16,585 nucleotides of DNA, taken from NCBI GenBank assembly GCA_022837595.1, contig JALHFX010000069.1, positions 1-16,585 of the forward strand. Direction: 5' to 3'. Position 1 is the first letter of the stretch, and each line of letters starts with the position of its first letter. The position numbers and the translations under genes were made by a program. The notes below the pieces were generated by a model. It was not told where the DNA came from and did not search any database. It saw only the letters and a program-made list of their open reading frames with translations. Shown here piece after piece: positions 1 to 6,866 of the stretch. Origin of the DNA: Propionibacterium sp. (GTDB lineage: Bacteria; Actinomycetota; Actinomycetes; Propionibacteriales; Propionibacteriaceae).

Positions 1-120
1 GTCGGTGATCTGGGCACGACGGGGCGCCACCTGCAGATGCGGCGTATCTTCGTCGGTGAAGTATCCACGCCGTGCCGTCGTTGCCGGCGCGGAAATTTCG
101 AGCTGCTCAGCGACTGACAT
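1..120 (-). CDS. N-terminal fragment of an unrecognised protein
   Basis: An open frame runs from an ATG at 120 off the left edge of the window, giving 40 residues that begin MSVAEQLEISAPATTARRGY and contain a polar stretch (FTDEDTPHLQ). A plausible Shine-Dalgarno (GGGGTGAG, about 5 nt upstream of the ATG) supports this start. I do not recognise the family from this part alone. No signal peptide or membrane segment is visible. It lies in the same direction as the DsbA-like gene at 221-760, about 100 bp downstream of it, so the two may be cotranscribed. The intervening 100 bp shows no convincing terminator. A long frame on the opposite strand also crosses here but has no recognisable product. 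Confidence 0.55.
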   Translation of the reverse strand, partial: MSVAEQLEISAPATTARRGYFTDEDTPHLQVAPRRAQITD

Positions 121-220
121 CAGTCTCACCCCGTCCAAAACGCCATTTGGCCTCAATAGTCGCGCCTATCGTATGAAGCCAATGCCGCAATGGTGGGACG
201 CCACGCGGGGGAAACCGAGA

Positions 221-760
221 TTAATCGAGTATCGGCCCCCGATCGCGTCCGCGTTTCAGTTCGAAGAAGCCGTCGGTGGCCGTCACCTTCGATACGCCAT
301 CGAAGAGATTCCCGGCCGCCTCACCGGTGGGCGCAGGCGAGACCACCGGCCCAAACAGTGCCTTACCGTTGATATGGATGACCGGGGTACCGACGTCTTC
401 TCCAACCGGCTCCATACCTTCACGATGCGATGCCCGCAAGGCCTCGTCGTATTCCACGGTCTGAGCGCGGTCGGCGATAGTCGGATCGAATCCACACTCG
501 CGCAGAGCAGCCTTCACCACCTCGGGATCGCCCACCGTCTCCCGCCCAGGGTGATACACGCCGATCCACCCCTGTTTCATCGCCTCGAGGTAATCCGGGT
601 CCAAATCGCGGCCCTCATTGAGCACCGACAGGCTCATCACGTGGAAAACGGTGTGCACCGGACGAACCTTCTCCACCTCCAGCATCCAACGCGAACTCAT
701 CCATGCCCACGGGCACATCGGATCGAACCAGAAGTCAACCTGCTGAAGTGCGTCGCTCAT
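221..760 (-). CDS. DsbA-family (Rv2466c-like) thiol oxidoreductase, short CPWA form
   Basis: The 179-residue product begins MSDALQQVDFWFDPMCPWAW and resembles the mycothiol-dependent nitroreductase/DsbA-like family of Mycobacterium Rv2466c. Shared features are the N-terminal FWFDP-CPW-W thioredoxin-like motif, SRWMLEVEKVR, FHVMSLSVLNE, the cis-proline region GEDVGTPVIHINGKALFGPV and a C-terminal FFELKR. In the cell such proteins act as mycothiol-linked reductases in the cytoplasm. The active site reads CPWA, so the resolving cysteine found in Rv2466c (CPWC) is absent. From memory of Rv2466c, about 25 residues of the helical insertion between the EAMKQGW segment and the VYHPG segment are also missing. 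The frame is open 32 codons further upstream, but family alignment and a TAGTCT box 7 nt before the ATG at 760 favour this start, possibly leaderless. Confidence 0.85.
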   Translation of the reverse strand: MSDALQQVDFWFDPMCPWAWMSSRWMLEVEKVRPVHTVFHVMSLSVLNEGRDLDPDYLEAMKQGWIGVYHPGRETVGDPEVVKAALRECGFDPTIADRAQTVEYDEALRASHREGMEPVGEDVGTPVIHINGKALFGPVVSPAPTGEAAGNLFDGVSKVTATDGFFELKRGRDRGPILD

Positions 761-767
761 GGGACCA

Positions 768-773
768 AGACTA
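768..773 (-). promoter_or_regulatory. Putative -10 box (TAGTCT), leaderless start of the DsbA-like gene
   Basis: On the minus strand TAGTCT lies exactly 7 nt upstream of the ATG at 760, and no Shine-Dalgarno is present. This spacing would place the transcription start at or next to the start codon, as in actinobacterial leaderless mRNAs. No good -35 was found. The same layout is seen at 10794-10799 and 15503-15508. Confidence 0.4.
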
Positions 774-969
774 GAACTGCGTCCGAATGGAAATCCACCT
801 CTGCCCCATTCGGTGAACAACGATCTCTTCCACGCCGACACTCGTGGGCTTACCACGAAATGCGGAGTCAGCCGGTAATCTCCACAGTGTTACGTGAACG
901 CGGATTCTCCGCGCGCTGACTATAGGTAGTGCCCGCGATTACGGTGAATGCACAACGATTGGAAGGTTT

Positions 970-3582
970 ATGACTAACTCGGTGAACATCACCAGGGATG
1001 AAGCCCAGCAGCGCTCCCGACTCATCACCAGCCACGCCTGTCGCGTCACTGTCGACTTGACCGGGCGGGGCGTGGACGACGAGCCGCTGGCCGATCCCAC
1101 GGGTACCTTCATCTCCACCTCGACCGTGCAGTTCGCCAGCGAAGAAGGGCGCAGCTGGTTGGACCTGATCGCCGACGAAGTGATCGACGCTTGGCTGGAT
1201 GGCGTCCAGCTGCCCAAGGACGCGCACGACGGTTACCGTTTGGCGCTCGATCTCTCCAGCGGCGAGCACCAGCTCACCGTCATCGCGCTATGCCGCTATT
1301 CACGCACCGGTGAGGGATTGCATCGTTTCGTCGATCCGGTCGATGACAAGATTTATCTCTATACACAATTCGAGACTGCCGATGCCCGCCGCATGTACGG
1401 GTGCTTCGATCAGCCCGACCTGAAAGCCACTTTCGAGCTGACTGTCAAAGCACCAGAAAACTGGAAGGTCTACTCCAATACGCGTTCGGGTGATTCCGTT
1501 CCGCAAAGCGACGGATTCGCCATCTGGCATTTCGAGCCGACGCCACCAATCTCCAGTTACATCACCGCGCTCGTAGCCGGTGAATTCCATGTACACCCCG
1601 GTCACATCACCTCAATCAAAGGCCCGATACCGGCCGATCTGGTTTGCCGCGAATCGATGGCACCTTATCTGGAGACCGAACAACTGGCTACCACAACTCA
1701 GCGCGGTTTCGAGGTCTACGAGCAAGCATTCGGGCGGGCGTATCCGTTCGACTCCTACGATCAGCTCTTCCTACCCGAATACAATGCCGGAGCGATGGAG
1801 AACGCCGGCTGTGTGACTTTCCGCGACGACTATCTCTTCCGTTCCAAGGTCACCGCAGACGACTACGCGCGCCGCGACAACACGATCCTCCACGAACTCG
1901 CGCACATGTGGTTCGGGGATTTGGTCACCATGAAGTGGTGGGACGATCTGTGGCTGAACGAAAGCTTCGCGGAGTGGTCGGCCTATTACTGTCAGAACGA
2001 AATCACCCATCGCTACGGTGGCCATGATTCTTGGACGACCTTCGCCAATATGCGCAAGCTGTGGGCCTACCGTGTCGATCAGGCGCCGGGCACCCACCCG
2101 ATCGCTGCCGACATGATCGACCTTGAGACCGTCGATCAAAACTTCGACGGCATCACATATGCCAAAGGCGCCAGCGTACTCAAACAACTGGTTGCCTACG
2201 TGGGCGAACCGCAATTCCTTGCCGGTGTCCGCGACTATCTCGACGAGCACGCCTGGGGTAATACCACCTTCGCTAACTTGCTCGACGCACTCCAGAAAGC
2301 CAGCGGACGCGATCTATCCGGATTCGCCGCCGAATGGCTGGAGACCACCGGAGTCAACCTGATGCGGGCAGATTTCGATATCGCTGAAGACGGCACCTAC
2401 TCCCGCTTCGAGGTAATCCAAAGCGCAGACCCGCAACATCCGACACTGCGCACCCATCGGTTGGCAATCGGTCTCTACGACCTGCATGCCGACGGCTTGT
2501 TGCTCCGCGAGTCAATCGAATTCGATATAAGCGGACCGCGCACTGTCGCCGAAGCCTTGATCGGCAAACCGCGCGCCGATCTTGTATTACTCAACGACCG
2601 CGATCTGACCTATACGAAGGTTCGCCTGGACGCCGGCTCTCAGCGAGTGGTCACCGAGAAGCTGGCAGAACTCGTCGATCCGCTCGCCCGTGCGGTGGTC
2701 TGGACGTCCGCCTGGGACACCTGGCGCGACGCCGAGATGACTTCGTCCGCATATCTGACTTTGATCGTCAACGGATTGCAAACCGAATCCGATGTGACTG
2801 CCGTCATCAATCAGTTGCGTCAGGCGCATCTGGCGGTCACACGTTATGCGCCGTCGTCCCAACGTCCGCACCTTCGCGCACGCCTGATAATGGCGCTTGC
2901 TGAGCTGCTGAAATCTGTTGAGCCCGGCTCCGACCGACAGCTCGCGGTCGCCGATGCGTTGATCTCCGCAGTTGACTCCCCCGCAGGTGCGAGCCTGCTC
3001 GAAGCTTGGCTGAGCGATGAAGAGATACCCGAGGGCTTACCGATTGACGCTGATCGTCGCTGGGCGATCATCACCGCGTTGGCACGCCTGGGACGAATCA
3101 CTTCAGAGCAGATCGAAGCTGAGTATCAAAACGACCGCACCATCTCGGGTGCCGAATCAGCAGCTGGGGCCCGTGCCGCGATGGCTGACCCGCTGGCGAA
3201 GGCCGAGGCGTGGCGACTGGCCACCGATGATCCGGACCTACCGAACGGTACACATGTCGCGGTGGCTGCTAATTTCTGGAAGTTCGGTCAAGAAGAACTG
3301 CTCGACGGCTATCAGGACGCATATCTGGAACTGTGTGACCAGATCGCCACCTCATCGGGCAATTGGGCCAAACGTGGGCATGTAGCACGTCAAACCGCTC
3401 TGACCTATCTGTGGCCGGCGGTTCTGGCCGATCGTGAGTGGATCGCCAAGCTCGATGAATGGACGACCGGACGTGACCTACCCGAACAAGTTCGCCGCAT
3501 CCTGGCCGATTCCCGCGCCGAGGCACTGCGGGGCATCGCCGTACAAGAACTCGGACTAGAAGAAGCAGGGAGCGAGCAGTGA
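970..3582 (+). CDS. pepN: Aminopeptidase N, M1 zinc metallopeptidase
   Basis: The 870-residue protein is a full-length cytosolic M1 aminopeptidase that releases N-terminal residues from peptides. The exopeptidase motif GAMEN is at residues 274-278. The zinc site is HELAH at 308-312, with the third ligand Glu331 in LNESFAEW, 19 residues after the second His. The transition-state tyrosine is Tyr397 (ITYAKGASVL). An N-terminal beta domain precedes the catalytic domain, and roughly residues 500-860 form a helical ERAP1-like C-terminal domain. There is no signal peptide. The ATG at 970 is preceded by GGAAGG (961-966). The last codons overlap pyrC by 4 nt (GTGA), so the two are probably translated together. 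In mycobacteria pepN also lies next to the Rv2466c gene; here the two are divergent with 209 bp between their starts. Confidence 0.97.
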   Translation: MTNSVNITRDEAQQRSRLITSHACRVTVDLTGRGVDDEPLADPTGTFISTSTVQFASEEGRSWLDLIADEVIDAWLDGVQLPKDAHDGYRLALDLSSGEHQLTVIALCRYSRTGEGLHRFVDPVDDKIYLYTQFETADARRMYGCFDQPDLKATFELTVKAPENWKVYSNTRSGDSVPQSDGFAIWHFEPTPPISSYITALVAGEFHVHPGHITSIKGPIPADLVCRESMAPYLETEQLATTTQRGFEVYEQAFGRAYPFDSYDQLFLPEYNAGAMENAGCVTFRDDYLFRSKVTADDYARRDNTILHELAHMWFGDLVTMKWWDDLWLNESFAEWSAYYCQNEITHRYGGHDSWTTFANMRKLWAYRVDQAPGTHPIAADMIDLETVDQNFDGITYAKGASVLKQLVAYVGEPQFLAGVRDYLDEHAWGNTTFANLLDALQKASGRDLSGFAAEWLETTGVNLMRADFDIAEDGTYSRFEVIQSADPQHPTLRTHRLAIGLYDLHADGLLLRESIEFDISGPRTVAEALIGKPRADLVLLNDRDLTYTKVRLDAGSQRVVTEKLAELVDPLARAVVWTSAWDTWRDAEMTSSAYLTLIVNGLQTESDVTAVINQLRQAHLAVTRYAPSSQRPHLRARLIMALAELLKSVEPGSDRQLAVADALISAVDSPAGASLLEAWLSDEEIPEGLPIDADRRWAIITALARLGRITSEQIEAEYQNDRTISGAESAAGARAAMADPLAKAEAWRLATDDPDLPNGTHVAVAANFWKFGQEELLDGYQDAYLELCDQIATSSGNWAKRGHVARQTALTYLWPAVLADREWIAKLDEWTTGRDLPEQVRRILADSRAEALRGIAVQELGLEEAGSEQ

Positions 3583-4844
3583 CCAACTATTCGATCAAGG
3601 GGGCTCGCTCAGCCTCCGGTACCCCGATCGATCTGCACATCGTGGACGGTCGTCTGGCCGCACAATCGGGGGCCGGCGCCGAAGTGATCGAGGCGGATGG
3701 GCTGCTCGCACTACCGGGGCTGGTCGATATCCATACTCATCTTCGCGAGCCCGGCTTCGAGGCATCCGAGACGGTCGCGAGCGGCACTGCCTGCGCGGCG
3801 CGTGGCGGATTCACCGCGGTCTTCGCCATGGCTAATACAAACCCGGTGACCGACAGCGTCGAGCGCGCGGCATATGTTGCTGAGCTCGGACGAGCCGCCG
3901 GCAATACCGACGTCTTTCCGATCGGTTCGATAACGATCGGGCTTGGCGGCGAGCAGCTCTCCCCCATCGCCGAGATGGCCGCTGCGGGAGTGCGGATCTT
4001 CAGCGACGACGGCAAGTGCGTGATGAACTCTGCGCTGATGCGTCAGGCCCTGCAGCTATCGGCCGATAACAATGTGATCATTGCTCAACACAGCCAAGAC
4101 CACGTCTTGGCTGGGCCGGATGCCGCTGCCGATGAACGCACCGTCGCGGCTGAACTCGGAATCACCGGCTGGCCATGGGCTGCCGAATCGATCATGATCG
4201 CCCGCGATGTCCAGCTTGCCGAGCTCACCGGTGGACGACTGCATTCCTGCCATGTCACCACCGCTGAGAGTGTTGACGTGGTGCGCTGGGCGAAGGCTCG
4301 CGGTATTCGGGTCACTGCTGAGGCGACGCCGCACCACCTCCTACTCGATTCGGAACTGCTGCGCGCGAAAGACACCACATTCAAGGTGAACCCGCCACTA
4401 CGCGGCGCCGAGGACATCGAAGCACTGCGGGCCGGTTTGGCCGACGGCACCATCGACCTGGTCGGCACCGATCATGCACCCCACGATCCTGCGTCCAAAC
4501 AAGGTGGCTTTGCTCAGGCCAAGCCCGGCATGTTGGGCCTCGAGCAGGCCCTGGCGTCGGTGATCGAGACGATGGTCAACACCGGACGCATGGATTGGGC
4601 CGACGTCGTCCGTGTGATGAGTACCACTCCGGCACGTCTCACCGATATACCCGATCAAGGTGGAATGTTAAGGGTCGGAGAGGTGGCCAATCTGGTACTC
4701 ATTGATCCGACCAGGCGAGCTGTCGTCGACCGCGAGAAGTCCCTGTCGAAGGCCCGCAACAACCCCTACCACGGGATGGAGTTGCCTGATCCGATCGAGA
4801 TGACCTTCTATTCAGGCCGTCTCACTTACTCTCGCCGGGCCTGA
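3579..4844 (+). CDS. pyrC: Dihydroorotase, class I
   Basis: The 421-residue protein catalyses reversible cyclisation of carbamoyl-aspartate to dihydroorotate, the third step of de novo pyrimidine synthesis, in the cytoplasm. It has the metal-binding motif DIHTHLREPG (His52, His54), the FSDDGK segment (Asp143/Asp144), His171 (QHSQDH), His225 (CHVT), AEATPHHLLL, KVNPPLR and the catalytic Asp298 in GTDHAPHD. These match dihydroorotase rather than allantoinase or hydantoinase. The GTG start at 3579 overlaps the pepN stop (GTGA), and AGGGAG at 3568-3573 serves as the ribosome binding site. No other pyr gene lies beside it, although pyrC is often found with pyrB, carA or pyrF. Its 3' side runs straight into the repeat array. 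Confidence 0.96.
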   Translation: MTNYSIKGARSASGTPIDLHIVDGRLAAQSGAGAEVIEADGLLALPGLVDIHTHLREPGFEASETVASGTACAARGGFTAVFAMANTNPVTDSVERAAYVAELGRAAGNTDVFPIGSITIGLGGEQLSPIAEMAAAGVRIFSDDGKCVMNSALMRQALQLSADNNVIIAQHSQDHVLAGPDAAADERTVAAELGITGWPWAAESIMIARDVQLAELTGGRLHSCHVTTAESVDVVRWAKARGIRVTAEATPHHLLLDSELLRAKDTTFKVNPPLRGAEDIEALRAGLADGTIDLVGTDHAPHDPASKQGGFAQAKPGMLGLEQALASVIETMVNTGRMDWADVVRVMSTTPARLTDIPDQGGMLRVGEVANLVLIDPTRRAVVDREKSLSKARNNPYHGMELPDPIEMTFYSGRLTYSRRA

Positions 4845-4863
4845 TACCTCAGCACTACGAATA

Positions 4864-5030
4864 GCGGCTACTGAAAAGTGCAGCCACACCCACAGCGGCT
4901 ACCGATAGTTGCAGCCGCTATCGAAAACCCCGGCCACACCCACAGCAGCTACCGATGGTTGCAGCAGCTACCGAAGACCCCGGCCACACCCACAGCAGCT
5001 ACCGATAGTTGCGTAGGCTACCGAATGTTC
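4864..5030. repeat. Left block of the 19/31-bp mosaic repeat array (core inverted)
   Basis: This lies in the convergent gap between pyrC and uxuB. The core reads GC(G/A)GCTACCGA, with the opposite orientation in the right block. Units are 31 bp at 4864-4894, 19 at 4895-4913, 31 at 4914-4944, 19 at 4945-4963, 31 at 4964-4994 and 19 at 4995-5013, then a partial unit ending at 5030. The 19-bp units follow GCAGCTACCGATAGTTGCA with few changes; the 31-bp units end CCACACCCACA. A 19+31 pair gives an exact 50-bp period. No gene is supported here: the only frames are repeat-encoded and read in every frame of the minus strand. The 19 bp between pyrC and the first unit show nothing. Confidence 0.9.
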
Positions 5031-5036
5031 GGTAGC
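5017..5036. repeat. Palindrome at the orientation switch of the array
   Basis: The sequence GCTACCGAATGTTCGGTAGC has perfect 9-bp arms around a central TG. It joins the last inverted core of the left block to the first core of the right block, so the array changes strand orientation exactly here. Confidence 0.9.
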
Positions 5037-5404
5037 GGCTGCGCTTTTCGGTAGCCGCTGCGGCAGGGCCGGTACATTCCGGTAGCCGCTGGCATAGAAC
5101 CCGCGTCTTTCGGTAGCGGCTGCGCCTTTCGGTAGCGGCTGCGCTTTTCGGTAGCCGCTGCGGCAGGGCCGGTACATTCCGGTAGCCGCTGGCATAGAAC
5201 CCGCGCCTTTCGGTAGCGGCTGCGCTTTCCGGTAGCCGCTGCCGTAGGACCGGTGCATTCCGGTAGCCGCTGCCGTAGGACCGGTACATTCCGGTAGCCG
5301 CTGGCATAGAACCCGCGCCTTTCGGTAGCGGCTGCGCCTTTCGGTAGCCGCTGCGGCAGGGCTGGTACATTCCGGTAGCCGCTGCGGTAGGGCCGGTACA
5401 TTCC
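5031..5404. repeat. Right block of the 19/31-bp mosaic repeat array, 14 units
   Basis: Fourteen head-to-tail units each start GGTAGC(G/C)GCTG. Three types occur. S (19 bp) ends GCGC(T/C)TTTC or a near variant. A (31 bp) contains GGCAGGGCCGGTACATTCC or close variants. B (31 bp) contains GGCATAGAACCCGCG. The order is S-A-B-S, S-A-B-S, A-A-B-S, A-A; the first two groups are 100-bp repeats (5031-5130 and 5131-5230). Every S unit has G at the seventh core base and every A or B unit has C, without exception. A degenerate unit (GGGAGCCGTTG) follows at 5405. Both 19 and 31 equal 1 modulo 3, so each unit shifts the reading frame, which argues against coding selection. Confidence 0.92.
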
Positions 5405-5430
5405 GGGAGCCGTTGAGCCAACACCCGCAC

Positions 5431-5478
5431 ACACGAGGTAGCGGCTCCCAGGTAATCCCGGGAGCCGCTACCTCGTGT
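5431..5478. terminator. Perfect 19-bp stem-loop after uxuB, built from the array core
   Basis: Arms ACACGAGGTAGCGGCTCCC (5431-5449) and its exact complement (5460-5478) flank a 10-nt loop. The stem abuts the uxuB stop codon on the minus strand, so it is placed as a terminator for uxuB and could act on convergent pyrC transcripts too. There is no U-tract on either side. The arms contain GGTAGCGGCT, the same core as the array, in opposed orientation. Confidence 0.65.
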
Positions 5479-6866
5479 CAAGAACCAAGCGGACGACGCT
5501 CAGGCCTGCATCGCCTCCATCTCGCGCGCTCATCGTCGATCTCCAGGAATCGCAGCACAGCGCCTACGGCGTCGGCCAGGTCGATGTCGCGCACTTCATC
5601 GGCCAGACTCGAGGCAGCCGCGTCCAAGACCGGTGCACCGACTCCACGCAGATGCAGCGTCCACCCGGCGACCGCACGGGTGGCGCCGGTCGCGACCTCG
5701 CCACGCTCAAGGAAAGCCTTGATGTGCGGCACCGCACGAATCGGCAACTTCTGACTGCCGTCGGCAGCAATACGCGCCAATTGATCCTTCATCTGTGGAT
5801 TGCGGAACCGCTCCAACAGCGCCGCGCGGTAAGCCTGCTTCTCTTCGTCCGGTAGCGGTACCTGTTGCACCGCGTCGTCCCAGAAGGCGTTGACCCACCC
5901 CAGAACCCGCTCGTCGTTGATCGCCTGGTAGACGGTCTCGAGTCCGAGTACCGGCCCGCAGTAGGCCATCAATGAGTGGGAGCCGTTGAGCAGGTAGAGC
6001 TTGCGCATCTCGTGGGGGCCGATCTCGTCCACGAACTTCGCACCAACGCTCTCCCAGTCGGGACGTCCAGCCTTGAACTCGCCGGCGAGCACCCACTCGG
6101 TGAACGGCTCGCAGACCACCAGCCCCGGATCGACTATCCCGGTCAACTCGGCGATCCTGGCGGCATCCTCTTCAGTGGTGTGCGGGGTAATGCGATCGAC
6201 CATCGTGGTGACGAAGCCGACATTCTCGTCGATCCACTCGCTGAGGCTCGGATCGACGTACTGGGCAGCCTGCCGGATCACCGTCTCGGCCATCGCGCCA
6301 TTCTCGGGCACATTGTCGCAGGGCACGAACGTGATGGCTCCCGCACCGGCGGCCCGCCGTGCCAACAGGCCACGAACGAACTTCGCCGGCCCGGTGAAGA
6401 CCGGCACATCGAGCTGGCCGGCCTTCAGCTTGTCAAGATCGGCGATGACAGCCGGGTTCTTGAGATCGAGATCGCCCTGCGGATTACGGCAATAGCCTGC
6501 CTCGGTAATCGTCGAAGTAACGATCGCCACCTGAGGATCGGCGAAGAGCCTCGTCCAGGAGTCGATATCGTGCGAACGGAAACTCGCACTAACCGAACTG
6601 ATCACTTCGACGTGGTCACCATCGGGAGCCTGAATATCAAGTTGATAGAGGCCCTCCTGGGCATCCAACGCATCGTCACGAGGTGAAATCCGCGGTTCCA
6701 AGGTCGTGCGACCTGGGAAACCTGCGATACCCCACTGATCGGCATCACTAGCGTGCTCGGTATACCACGCCTGATGGGCGCGAGTGAAGTTGCCAATACC
6801 CAGATGAATGATACGGATCGGCGCAGCAGGGCGTCCGTCCTGGGCCCTATTCAGAACACGGCTCAC
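5478..6866 (-). CDS. uxuB: Mannitol dehydrogenase-family oxidoreductase, probable fructuronate reductase
   Basis: The 462-residue protein belongs to the long-chain polyol-specific (mannitol/mannonate) dehydrogenases. The N-terminal nucleotide-binding segment is IHLGIGNFTRAHQAWY (about residues 20-35). The family signatures PCDNVPENG, DRITP and EPFTEWVL follow. The catalytic Lys289-x4-Asn294-x2-His297 is in KLYLLNGSHS, with the same spacing as in Pseudomonas mannitol dehydrogenase. Family members reduce fructuronate, tagaturonate or fructose. Overlap with uxaC makes D-fructuronate to D-mannonate, NADH-dependent, the best assignment. The GTG start at 6866 overlaps the uxaC stop by 4 nt (GTGA), so it is read as the second gene of a uxaC-uxuB operon. 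A tagaturonate reductase or D-mannitol dehydrogenase role cannot be excluded. Confidence 0.9.
   Translation of the reverse strand: MSRVLNRAQDGRPAAPIRIIHLGIGNFTRAHQAWYTEHASDADQWGIAGFPGRTTLEPRISPRDDALDAQEGLYQLDIQAPDGDHVEVISSVSASFRSHDIDSWTRLFADPQVAIVTSTITEAGYCRNPQGDLDLKNPAVIADLDKLKAGQLDVPVFTGPAKFVRGLLARRAAGAGAITFVPCDNVPENGAMAETVIRQAAQYVDPSLSEWIDENVGFVTTMVDRITPHTTEEDAARIAELTGIVDPGLVVCEPFTEWVLAGEFKAGRPDWESVGAKFVDEIGPHEMRKLYLLNGSHSLMAYCGPVLGLETVYQAINDERVLGWVNAFWDDAVQQVPLPDEEKQAYRAALLERFRNPQMKDQLARIAADGSQKLPIRAVPHIKAFLERGEVATGATRAVAGWTLHLRGVGAPVLDAAASSLADEVRDIDLADAVGAVLRFLEIDDERARWRRCRPERRPLGS

Noticed and set aside
899..913. CGCGGA-TTC-TCCGCG hairpin upstream of pepN as a terminator or operator
   Set aside because: Only a 6-bp stem, no U-tract, and it lies between divergent genes where no transcript ends; no regulator is adjacent.
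5..919. A 304-codon open frame on the plus strand
   Set aside because: It runs antisense to the well-supported DsbA-like gene; its product has no recognisable motif and an arginine/histidine-rich composition typical of a shadow frame.
4864..5478. CRISPR array
   Set aside because: The conserved part is only about 10-12 bp, the intervening segments repeat among themselves, the orientation inverts midway, and no cas gene is present.
4968..5481. Three long overlapping open frames (138-160 codons) on the minus strand across the repeat array
   Set aside because: All three minus frames are open and encode the same shuffled peptides (such as RLPECTGP and SGYRKAQPLP), because the units lack stops and each unit shifts the frame by one. 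No ribosome binding site and no known domain.
5846..5865. An extra copy of the array core (GGTAGCGGTACC) inside uxuB
   Set aside because: Only a partial match, embedded in a conserved coding frame; chance similarity is the simpler explanation.
5976..6686. A 236-codon plus-strand open frame
   Set aside because: Antisense to uxuB; no family resemblance and no upstream signal.
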